Below, piece after piece: positions 18,061-25,566 of a DNA stretch of 64,000 nt. Each line of letters starts with the position of its first letter. Positions within the stretch are counted from its first letter, which is position 1. The translations under genes were made by a program, and so were the position numbers. The DNA is from an uncultured Lachnospiraceae bacterium (GTDB lineage Bacteria > Bacillota > Clostridia > Lachnospirales > Lachnospiraceae), in contig CAJTVL010000007.1 in assembly GCA_910579425.1 (NCBI GenBank), positions 23,305 to 87,304 of the forward strand. Direction: 5' to 3'. Below the pieces are notes generated by a model. That model was not told the origin of the DNA, searched no databases, and saw only the letters and a program-made list of their open reading frames with translations.

Positions 18061-18112
18061 CCGTTCCGGACCGATCTGATTGGCCATGACGGATTCATGG
18101 CAGCCGATTCCG

Positions 18113-18862
18113 TTATTTTGTTTTCGTGATGATTTCTGCAATCTCTTTCTCTCCCGCGTCCACCGGTATCTCAAATACACCGGCACGGATACTCTTATCA
18201 TAGCCATTCCCGCATAAATAAGAATCATACTCACTCGCTGATTCAACCAGCCCTGCCTGGGCAAGCTTCTTACATACCGTTACGGAACTGTCCCCGCTTA
18301 CCACTTCAATCCTTACGCTCTCACTCTGTCCTGCCGAAGAAGCCTCCTGCGTGCCAGGCGTTTCCTCCGGCGCCTGAGTGGGCGCTTTTTCAGACGTATC
18401 TGCAGGCTTTTGTGAAGGTGCCGGGGCAGGCGTCTGAGTGGGCTTTTGTGTGGGCGTTGCCGTAGGCGCTTGCGTAGGCTTTTGTGTCGGTTTTTCTGTG
18501 GGAGCCGTTGTGGGCTTTTCTGTGGCTGCCGCTTCAGGCTCCTGTTCAGGTGTTTCGGCTGCTGCTTCAGGAGAAGACGCGGGCTCTTCTGTCGCCTCCG
18601 GGGCAGGCTCCTGTGTGGGTTCTGCCGTTGCTTCGGGAGTTTGAGAAGGCATCGCTTCTTCCTGCGGTGAATTGCCATCTCCCTGTGCAAGGGTATCGGC
18701 AAGCACCGTGCTCTCCTCCACCATGCCAAGCTCCTTCGCCCGTTCCCTGATCTCGCTGTCACTTAATTTTTCCTTGGAATTCACTCCCGCTGCAATTCCC
18801 ATAATTAACGCAGTCACCACAATTCCCACGCCCAGACCGCGCAGATAATATTTCAAACCCAT
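18113..18862 (-). CDS. Membrane-anchored Pro/Thr-rich protein with MltG-like LysM subdomain
   Basis: 249 residues. One N-terminal membrane helix (~8-26), then a ~120-residue linker rich in Pro, Thr, Glu and Gln with degenerate PTQKPTQAPT-type repeats, then a ~65-residue C-terminal domain (VRIEVVSGDSSVTVCKKLAQAGLV...IRAGVFEIP). The last part resembles the LysM-like subdomain at the start of MltG/YceG transglycosylases; the catalytic domain itself is absent. Probably spans the wall. Last gene before the supercluster terminator and 13 bases from its upstream neighbour, so apparently cotranscribed with the flagellar genes. Good GGAGG site. Its function is not known to me. Confidence 0.7.
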   Translation of the reverse strand: MGLKYYLRGLGVGIVVTALIMGIAAGVNSKEKLSDSEIRERAKELGMVEESTVLADTLAQGDGNSPQEEAMPSQTPEATAEPTQEPAPEATEEPASSPEAAAETPEQEPEAAATEKPTTAPTEKPTQKPTQAPTATPTQKPTQTPAPAPSQKPADTSEKAPTQAPEETPGTQEASSAGQSESVRIEVVSGDSSVTVCKKLAQAGLVESASEYDSYLCGNGYDKSIRAGVFEIPVDAGEKEIAEIITKTK

Positions 18863-18874
18863 TTTTCTTCCTCC

Positions 18875-19798
18875 TTAGGCGCCCTCAAACAAATCAATCA
18901 CCAGCTTGACTTCTCCGATACCAAGACCAAGTTCCCTTGCAATTGCCATATTGGATTTTCCCGCTTTGTGAAGCTGCAAAATCCGGTCATTATTATTTTT
19001 CTCACTGTCATTTCCGGCTTCACTGGAAGAAAAGGATGTTCCCTCCCGGCTGTCCACCCCAAAAGGAACTGTCTCTTCTTTTGGCCGGGAAGAGGCTCTT
19101 ACCGGCTTTGCTCTCTCTTCGGCATTCTCCGCCCTTTCCTCAGCTTCTGTGCTTCCGCCAGAAGCTTCCTGATCCGGCATGACAATTTCAACCTCCCGAA
19201 CCGTCATCGGCGTAAAGCCGCTCTCGTCTTCTGTCCTTTGAACCGCACGGGCTTTTGCCTCCGGCTCCTTTTCTGTGATTCCTGCACCGGCCGCTTTCGT
19301 TGATTTTGTATTGCTCCAGGCCTCATCCACGGATTCCTGCACTTCTCTCACCTTTTCAAGCATTTCCCTTGCCGTGATTTCCGCATCCTTAGAGACCTGC
19401 TTAATTTCACTGTCTGCCTTAATCGCCTCGCTGACCGTGGCTTTTAAGCTGTCATGCTTGTCATTGAGCATATCATAAAGGAATACCACTTCCTTGTGAT
19501 TCTTATTAATTTCGCCAAGAACGGTATCCGAATATTCGTTGACGGCTAGCATCTTTTCATTGGTCAGTCTGTCCATGGAACGCTCTGTCTTTTCCATGGC
19601 ATAAGTAATAGTTTCGTCCACAATATCGCTGATCTGGGACTTTGCATCCTCTATTTCCTTTTCCACTACATTCCTGATGTCTTCTTCATCTATCTGTACA
19701 GAACTCTGGGTGCCGCCTCTCCTGTCTGCCGGCAGCAAAAAACCCAGCACAAAAGCTGCAAGCCCTATTACGATCAGAACTATTTCCATTAATCCCAT
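18875..19798 (-). CDS. DUF6115-like membrane-anchored coiled-coil protein
   Basis: About 307 residues. N-terminal membrane helix (MEIVLIVIGLAAFVLGFLL), then a long charged alpha-helical/coiled-coil part (~30-160), a disordered Glu/Ser/Arg-rich stretch, and a ~35-residue C-terminal helix-turn-helix-like end (ILQLHKAGKSNMAIARELGLGIGEVKLVIDLF). I associate this architecture with the DUF6115 family found in clostridial flagellar clusters; no function is established to my knowledge. ATG at 19798 is chosen for its AAGGGGA site; the frame is open a further 18 codons upstream. Confidence 0.65.
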   Translation of the reverse strand: MGLMEIVLIVIGLAAFVLGFLLPADRRGGTQSSVQIDEEDIRNVVEKEIEDAKSQISDIVDETITYAMEKTERSMDRLTNEKMLAVNEYSDTVLGEINKNHKEVVFLYDMLNDKHDSLKATVSEAIKADSEIKQVSKDAEITAREMLEKVREVQESVDEAWSNTKSTKAAGAGITEKEPEAKARAVQRTEDESGFTPMTVREVEIVMPDQEASGGSTEAEERAENAEERAKPVRASSRPKEETVPFGVDSREGTSFSSSEAGNDSEKNNNDRILQLHKAGKSNMAIARELGLGIGEVKLVIDLFEGA

Positions 19799-19891
19799 TT
19801 CTATCCCCTTTACATATATCATTAACCTGCCCGAAAGCAGGTTACTTTCCATTCCCTAATCGCTCTTGCGGAGCACAAATTTCTTTCATCC

Positions 19892-20203
19892 TCAGATCTT
19901 CATATCAAATCCGCCCTTATTTTTGAGAACGACCTTTCCATCCTCCTGGTTTTTTTTCCGTTTGCGTCCGCCATCTCCCGCATAGCTTCCGTTTCCCTTT
20001 TCCTTGGCGTCATATTTTTTTCCCTGATTCTCGCTGCGGTCTCCCTGATGTACCTGCCGGACCTTATTTTCCACACTCTGATCAAACTGACGCTGAAAGT
20101 TGGACTGATCCACCATCCCTTTATTGTCTTCGTTATGCTTAATGGTAGTAAAATCCTGTGCCCTTGTAACCTGTCCCTGAATTTCCACACGGCTGATTGT
20201 CAT
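19892..20203 (-). CDS. Small charged protein of the flagellar cluster, unknown function
   Basis: 103 residues, very rich in Lys, Gln, Asn and Asp, with no membrane segment and no recognised domain. It starts MTISRVEIQGQVTR, with an AGGAAG site 11 bases before ATG. It lies 67 bases after sigD and before the DUF6115-like gene, in the same orientation. A second open frame overlaps it, but only this one has a proper start. The order suggests a flagellum-linked role. Confidence 0.55.
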   Translation of the reverse strand: MTISRVEIQGQVTRAQDFTTIKHNEDNKGMVDQSNFQRQFDQSVENKVRQVHQGDRSENQGKKYDAKEKGNGSYAGDGGRKRKKNQEDGKVVLKNKGGFDMKI

Positions 20204-20270
20204 ATTATTTCACACTTCCTTTTTTGCACACCCACGGCGCCATACTCTGTTTATAGAAAGAATAACACTT

Positions 20271-21035
20271 TTACACCGAAAATATTCCCATATAATTTCC
20301 CATTCTATTTCTCATTTTCTGCAGCGCCCTGGTGTGAAGCTGAGAGATCCTGGATTCCGATACTTCCAGTATGTTGCTGATCTCCTTCAGTGTCAAATCC
20401 TCATAATAGTAAAGCAGGATCACCTTTTTTTCTTTTTCGGTGAGAAGTTCCAGTACCTGGCCAAGCACCTTCTTTAGCTCCTCCTTCTCGATCACCTCCT
20501 CCGGGCTCTCAAACCGATGCTGCTCGTTTTGCTCTGCCGGTATCTCGCTTCCGGATTCCATAAATTCATTCAGTGAAACCACACCGGTAATCTTCATCTG
20601 AGACTGCCAGGAAAGATAATCCTCTTCCGATATGCCAAGGCTTTTTGCAATTTCGTCATCCGTCGCCATACGGCCTGTAGCGGCTTCGATTTCTTTCATA
20701 ACCGCTTCGATCTTTTTTTGCTTCTGTCTGATTGTCCGCGGGATCCAGTCCAATTTTCTGATCTGATCCAGAATAGCCCCCCGGATTCTAAGGCTGGCAT
20801 AGGTTTCAAATTTCACCGCCTTCATACTGTCAAATTTGTCTATCGCATCAATCAGCCCGAAAATACCATAGCTTACCAGATCGTCATACTCCACATTGTA
20901 GCCCAAATACATACTCAAACGTCCGGCAACCAGCTTCACCAGGGGCGCATACTCCAATATCAGCTTTTCTCTGATTTCAGGCGACTTCGTCTTTGCATAA
21001 TTTGCCCAGAGTTTATTTTTGCCTGCTTCGTCCAT
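20271..21035 (-). CDS. sigD: Sigma factor for late flagellar genes (sigma-28, SigD/FliA)
   Basis: 254 residues, the same length as B. subtilis SigD. Region 2 (VEYDDLVSYGIFGLIDAIDKFD, then FETYASLRIRGAILDQIRKLDWIPR) is the FliA/WhiG type. Region 3 (GRMATDDEIAKSLGISEEDYL) and region 4 (LLTEKEKKVILLYYYEDLTLKEISNILEVSESRISQLHTRAL) follow. Directs RNA polymerase to flagellin, motility and chemotaxis promoters. The open frame extends about 49 codons upstream, but those encode basic low-complexity sequence overlapping the upstream gene; ATG at 21035 follows GGAGGT at five bases. Confidence 0.96.
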   Translation of the reverse strand: MDEAGKNKLWANYAKTKSPEIREKLILEYAPLVKLVAGRLSMYLGYNVEYDDLVSYGIFGLIDAIDKFDSMKAVKFETYASLRIRGAILDQIRKLDWIPRTIRQKQKKIEAVMKEIEAATGRMATDDEIAKSLGISEEDYLSWQSQMKITGVVSLNEFMESGSEIPAEQNEQHRFESPEEVIEKEELKKVLGQVLELLTEKEKKVILLYYYEDLTLKEISNILEVSESRISQLHTRALQKMRNRMGNYMGIFSV

Positions 21036-21054
21036 CGCTACCTCCATCACAAAT

Positions 21055-21342
21055 TTATGCCTCGTCCTCTTCCCTGCCCTCTTTCTCTTCCACGGAAATC
21101 TCGTCCTTTGCAGCTTCCTCTTCCATCGCCGCCATCGCCGCTGCTTCTCTCTCCCTGATCTGATCCATAAACGATACCACATTTTTCTGGATCATACATC
21201 CGGCAATATAAAATATTATAAGAACGGCCAGCAGCACCGGCAGCATCTCCTCCATGGAATAACGGAAAAGGTACATTGCAATGCTTGACACCGCCCCGGC
21301 AAAGAGCATTAAAAAAGGGGCAAATAATTTTTCTTTCTTCAT
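21055..21342 (-). CDS. Small two-helix membrane protein upstream of sigD
   Basis: 95 residues. Two hydrophobic helices (FAPFLMLFAGAVSSIAMYLF and LPVLLAVLIIFYIAGCMI), then an acidic, charged C-terminal tail of about 35 residues. No known domain. It overlaps the end of cheD by four bases and lies 19 bases before sigD, so translational coupling is likely. It occupies the spot where B. subtilis has no gene between cheD and sigD. Confidence 0.65.
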   Translation of the reverse strand: MKKEKLFAPFLMLFAGAVSSIAMYLFRYSMEEMLPVLLAVLIIFYIAGCMIQKNVVSFMDQIREREAAAMAAMEEEAAKDEISVEEKEGREEDEA

Positions 21343-21824
21343 ATTATTTTCTCCGGCTTTCCAATAGAACGAATATGAAAATCCCCGCTTTTTGGATAAA
21401 AAACAACAGTCCTGCCGTATGTATCGCCTGTATCCTGTGCCAGAAGGGGTATTTTCATTTCCGCAAGCTTTTTTTTGCTGGCAGCCACATTTCTCTCTCC
21501 TACACGTATGGTATCCTTTTTGCCTGCTCCAGCAAACATCTGGGCCCCTCCGGCAATCTTGGCCACAAGCCGGAAACGGCTTGCTCCCATCTTAATCAAC
21601 TCATTCACCATATCCTCAATTCCAGTATCTGCAAACTTTGGTCTGTTTGAGTTATTCTGGATCTCCCGGCTGTCCGGTAACATAATATGTGCCAAACCGC
21701 CGATGCCCGTTCTGGGGTCTCTGATTGCAATCCCCACGCAGGAACCCAATCCTACCGTGATTACTCCATCCTCCCCCTTACAGGTTTTCCAATCTGCCAT
21801 TCCAACTTTAATGATCTCACCCAT
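21339..21824 (-). CDS. cheD: Chemoreceptor glutamine deamidase
   Basis: 161 residues. CheD deamidates glutamines on chemoreceptors and binds CheC, stimulating its phosphatase activity. The catalytic set is visible with the spacing of the T. maritima enzyme: Thr23 and Cys29 in TVGLGSCVG, His46 in LAHIMLP. FRLVAKIAGGAQMF and IRVGERNVAA are further family signatures. It follows cheC by 32 bases. Confidence 0.96.
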   Translation of the reverse strand: MGEIIKVGMADWKTCKGEDGVITVGLGSCVGIAIRDPRTGIGGLAHIMLPDSREIQNNSNRPKFADTGIEDMVNELIKMGASRFRLVAKIAGGAQMFAGAGKKDTIRVGERNVAASKKKLAEMKIPLLAQDTGDTYGRTVVFYPKSGDFHIRSIGKPEKII

Positions 21825-21856
21825 CTCAAAAGAGCCTCCCGTTTTTTATTCCGAAG

Positions 21857-22492
21857 CTATATAACACCCAATGATGATAAGATTTTCTCGTAAGATTCCA
21901 TATCCGGAATCAAAATAAAATATCCATCCAACTCTACGTCGTCCGAAAACTTGGTCTGGATCAGTAAAATATTGTCGCCGAAAACTCCAAATTCCACTGC
22001 CGGCACACTGAGCAGGGCGCCGGCCATATCAATTCCGATCTGCGGCACCGAAGGGAAAATTTTCAGATTGGTTATACCGGAAAGCGCGTTCAAATAAGCT
22101 CCCGTTATGATATTTCCCACCTCTTTGACTGCGGAACACTCCATCTCACCGAATTCATACTCCTCAGCATTTTCCTCATCAATAACAATCATTCCCGCCA
22201 TCAGCTTATTGACCACGTGGGCGGCCGCTCTTTTATCCATGATAAACATCATGCTGCCTTCCACATCCCCCTCCACCTGAAGGTAAATGCCCACCATGAT
22301 CTTTTCTTCACCGCCTACAATCTCACCCACATCAGAAAATTCCAGAAGCCGTACCTGTGGCACAGACATATCGACTTTACTCCCCATCATGGATGCAAGG
22401 GCTGTGGTCGCATTTCCGGCTCCGATATTCCCCAGTTCTTTCAGCACATCAAAATACTGGCCTGTTAGTTGTTCCATATTAAGGTCATTCAT
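21857..22492 (-). CDS. cheC: CheY-P phosphatase CheC
   Basis: 211 residues. It has two copies of the active-site pattern E-x2-N: LKELGNIGAGNA (Glu19, Asn22) and VKEVGNIITGAYLNAL (Glu124, Asn127), as in B. subtilis CheC. Dephosphorylates CheY-P and is controlled by CheD. cheD is directly downstream and the response regulator cheY is about 9 kb upstream in the same cluster. Cytoplasmic. Confidence 0.95.
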   Translation of the reverse strand: MNDLNMEQLTGQYFDVLKELGNIGAGNATTALASMMGSKVDMSVPQVRLLEFSDVGEIVGGEEKIMVGIYLQVEGDVEGSMMFIMDKRAAAHVVNKLMAGMIVIDEENAEEYEFGEMECSAVKEVGNIITGAYLNALSGITNLKIFPSVPQIGIDMAGALLSVPAVEFGVFGDNILLIQTKFSDDVELDGYFILIPDMESYEKILSSLGVI

Positions 22493-22548
22493 AATGGCCC
22501 CTCCTATTTTTTTGACATATTACTTTATTATAGCACAAAATCAACTGT

Positions 22549-23277
22549 TTATAAACCCTTTTCCCGTTTTCTGCGCTTTCTCTCTTCCTCGAAAATAAAG
22601 CGGATAATTTCTTCCCTCTCCGAGGTATCAATATTGATATACTGAGCACGATGCTCATAGGAACCCGGTTTATTTTCGACCTCTATCGATACCAGAATCT
22701 TCGCCATCAGGGAATAGTCTTTTTTCTTTTCTCCCATATCCAGGCTGTACTGGCAATAGATCAGACTGTTCGGCTCATAGGGATAGTCTCCCACAAACCG
22801 AAGGCCGCCGCCGCTGATGTCCACCGCCACCGCCTGCTTAAAGGGCAGATCCGGCTTCAGATACCGGTCATGCCTTGCCGCCGCCTTCATTTCATCCTCC
22901 TCTAAGGGTCTTATATTAATTCCGATTGCACAGTCCAGACGATAATATTCCCTTCTCTGGGTCTTGCGAAGCCCTGCGGTCAACTGCAGAAGAAGAACGA
23001 AATTTTTATCCGGCTTATAGACGTCAACCACAATCGCCGAGCTCTGGTAAATTCCGTTTTCCGTAAAGAAATAAATCTGATACTCCGAATTGACCGGAAG
23101 GGAAATCAGCCTTGTCTTTTCCATAGGCATCAGAATTTCCAGCCGATCCTCTGAAAGAATATCAGAAACCTGGCTCTGATATACTTTTTTCTTTATTAAT
23201 AATTCTTCCCCCAAATCCTCCTGATTGATCGGACGTATTTCAATTTTACTCCCTGGCACTACATATTCTGAAAGCAT
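22549..23277 (-). CDS. PilZ-domain flagellar brake protein (YcgR-like)
   Basis: About 242 residues. The N-terminal YcgR-type domain (~1-105) is followed by a PilZ domain with both c-di-GMP motifs: RKTQRREYYRLDC (Arg109, Arg113) and DISGGGLRF (~153-161). Such proteins bind c-di-GMP and slow or bias the flagellar motor. ATG at 23277 has a GGAGGAG site; earlier starts in the frame do not. It sits between flhG and cheC, where B. subtilis carries cheB-cheA-cheW. Confidence 0.9.
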   Translation of the reverse strand: MLSEYVVPGSKIEIRPINQEDLGEELLIKKKVYQSQVSDILSEDRLEILMPMEKTRLISLPVNSEYQIYFFTENGIYQSSAIVVDVYKPDKNFVLLLQLTAGLRKTQRREYYRLDCAIGINIRPLEEDEMKAAARHDRYLKPDLPFKQAVAVDISGGGLRFVGDYPYEPNSLIYCQYSLDMGEKKKDYSLMAKILVSIEVENKPGSYEHRAQYINIDTSEREEIIRFIFEEERKRRKREKGL

Positions 23278-23337
23278 CCTGTCTCCTCCTGTCAACATTT
23301 TAGTCAGCGCACTGATATGCGCGTAGTTCATAAGGCA

Positions 23338-24225
23338 TTAATCTAGATTTTTTCCTGCTAAGATATGGGAAAAGAAAGCCTCCATTCCCCTCTTAAGTCT
23401 GCTTTGCCCGGCTTCCCGGTCCATCAGTTTTGCCGCAATCCTTTCATAGGCCTGCGCGGATCTTGCTCCGGGAGCCTTTAAGGACACCGGCGTCTGCTGC
23501 ATGACAGCCTTCGCCAACTGATGATCCTCCGGTATTTCTCCCAGATAGGTGATGGGAAACTCCAAATATCTGCTCACCACTGCGTTCAGCTTATGATAAA
23601 GCGTCTCTCCATCCTCCAAAAATGCGACTCTGTTAGCAATTACCTTCACTTCAGAGGATTCACTCTCAAATCTCGGGTGACGTCCCAGAGCCTTCAGAAG
23701 GGAATACGCATCCGTGATCGAAGTGGGCTCTGATGTAGTGACCAAAAGAATTTCCCCGCTGGCCACAAGAAATTCCAATACGGCATCCGAAATGCCTGCA
23801 CCGGTATCCACAATAATTATATCGGCAATACTGTCCAGCTCCGCCAGATTCTTAATGATGTACAAAAGATAATCCCTGCCCAGATTGGAAAGTCCTGCAA
23901 TGCCCGAACCTCCCGATATGAACCCCACATCCATAGGGCCCCAGGTAATGATTTCCCTGATGTTTTTTCCCTGGTAAATCAAATCATACAGATTATATGT
24001 GGGTATTGCCCCAAACATAATTTCAATGTTGGCAAGGCCGAAATCGGCATCCAATATGATAACCTTCAGCCCCTGTCTGCGGAATTGTATTGCCAGATTA
24101 ATCGCTGTGTTTGACTTTCCCACGCCTCCCTTTCCACTGGTGACCGAAATCACCCTTGCCTGCGGTTTGTTTACGGAGACGGTGCCTGCCTTGATAATAT
24201 TTCTTAACGGTTCAGCCTGATCCAT
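23338..24225 (-). CDS. flhG: MinD/ParA-like flagellar number regulator FlhG
   Basis: 295 residues. Deviant Walker A GKGGVGKSN (31-39), LDADFGLANIEIMFG, and the Walker B region IADIIIVDTGAGISDAVLEF mark a SIMIBI-class ATPase of the FlhG (YlxH) type, which controls flagellum number and position by acting on FlhF. The N-terminal ~20 residues would hold the FlhF-activating element. It follows flhF by 90 bases. Confidence 0.95.
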   Translation of the reverse strand: MDQAEPLRNIIKAGTVSVNKPQARVISVTSGKGGVGKSNTAINLAIQFRRQGLKVIILDADFGLANIEIMFGAIPTYNLYDLIYQGKNIREIITWGPMDVGFISGGSGIAGLSNLGRDYLLYIIKNLAELDSIADIIIVDTGAGISDAVLEFLVASGEILLVTTSEPTSITDAYSLLKALGRHPRFESESSEVKVIANRVAFLEDGETLYHKLNAVVSRYLEFPITYLGEIPEDHQLAKAVMQQTPVSLKAPGARSAQAYERIAAKLMDREAGQSRLKRGMEAFFSHILAGKNLD

Positions 24226-24315
24226 ATGCTTTCCTCGCTTCTCTAAGGTTTATTTATCCGGCCGCATCGCACAAACGGCACAAATTCCTCCTTTGTAGAA
24301 AAAGTCTTTGGGGTT

Positions 24316-25566
24316 TCAGTTCTTTTTGCCGCCCAGAAGCTGTTTCACCGTCTTCTGAGGATTAAATTCCTCTATATCGTCAGGTACATTCTGTCCGTAA
24401 GTGACATAAGACATGGAAGCATCCGTATAAAGCTTTATATTCAGCAGATTTCCTAATGTCACGGTTTCATCCAGTTTGGTAAAAATCAGATTATACTTCG
24501 TCATTTTCGAATAGCTGTCCGCAATAATAATCAGATCCTTATATTTCGTTGTGGCACTGAGTACCAGAAATACTTCCTTCTCCGCAATCCCTTCCACGGA
24601 ATGTAAAAATCCGTTCATGATTTCCTTCTGAGCCTCATTTTTGTGGGAATGCCCTGCCGTATCCACAAGCACATAGTCATAATCCTTAAATTCTTCGATG
24701 GACTGCTTCATCTCATCCTCAGAGTAGATCACCTTGAAAGGAACCCCCATAATATTGGCATAGGTGCGAAGCTGCTCGGCGGCGGCAATACGATAGGTAT
24801 CGGTGGTAAAAAGAACGATCTTTTTGCCCTCCTCCACATGGAATTTCGAGGCGATCTTGGCAATCGTCGTGGTTTTCCCCACTCCGGTGGGGCCTACAAA
24901 AAAAACCACCTTGGCGCCCTTCCCGGCCGGCATAATTTTTACGGGCTTTCCAAATTTCAGAATCATTTTCTGGTATACATTTGCCAGGACATAATCAAAG
25001 GGCACGTTAGGCTTATTGGCCTTTTCAATCTCGTCAATAATCTGGTTGGCATACTGCTCGCTTACCTCATTGTCCAGCATGGTATTATAAAGCAGCTTCA
25101 TAAAGCGCTCCAGCTCGCTTTCGCGTTCCTCCACCATAAGCTCGTTTTTAACCTCATCCGGTTTTTGAAGCTGCTGTTCAAGAAGGCTCTGAAGGCTGTC
25201 CAGTTTTTCCTCAAGGGCATTGCCCTCCTTGTGTCCTTCCTTTCTGGGCGCATCCTTTTCCCCGGCAATTTCCTCTCCCTGTAAAGGCGCATTCTCGCTG
25301 GGAGCCGGAAGAGTCGTCAGTTCTCTGCGCACAGCCGGCTCCGGCAGCATCTGCGCAGGCGCCGCTTCCTTTTTGGGAACGGGAACCCTCTCCGGCTCCT
25401 CCTCCAAAGCCACGGTAACCTCTGTGAGCTGAGGCAGAATAAAGCTGAAAAGCCCTTTCCGCTTTACATTTCTCACATTCATGATCACTACGTTATTTCC
25501 CAGTTCTTTTTTCGCGCTCTCTACCGCCTCTGCCTCTGATTTTCCCTGAAATTTCTTGATTATCAT
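24316..25566 (-). CDS. flhF: Flagellar SRP-like GTPase FlhF
   Basis: 416 residues. Short N-terminal B domain (MIIKKFQGKSEAEAVE), a ~90-residue Pro/Glu-rich linker, an N domain, and a G domain with GPTGVGKTTT (~225-234), DTYRIAAAEQLRTYA and VLVDTAGHSH. Recruits early flagellar components to the assembly site. Start and flhA stop share ATGA, a four-base overlap typical of translational coupling. Confidence 0.96.
   Translation of the reverse strand: MIIKKFQGKSEAEAVESAKKELGNNVVIMNVRNVKRKGLFSFILPQLTEVTVALEEEPERVPVPKKEAAPAQMLPEPAVRRELTTLPAPSENAPLQGEEIAGEKDAPRKEGHKEGNALEEKLDSLQSLLEQQLQKPDEVKNELMVEERESELERFMKLLYNTMLDNEVSEQYANQIIDEIEKANKPNVPFDYVLANVYQKMILKFGKPVKIMPAGKGAKVVFFVGPTGVGKTTTIAKIASKFHVEEGKKIVLFTTDTYRIAAAEQLRTYANIMGVPFKVIYSEDEMKQSIEEFKDYDYVLVDTAGHSHKNEAQKEIMNGFLHSVEGIAEKEVFLVLSATTKYKDLIIIADSYSKMTKYNLIFTKLDETVTLGNLLNIKLYTDASMSYVTYGQNVPDDIEEFNPQKTVKQLLGGKKN

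Noticed and set aside
18370..18640. Long plus-strand Gly/Val/Ser-rich frames opposite the Pro/Thr-rich gene
   Set aside because: They are antisense translations of the repetitive linker codons, without start signals.
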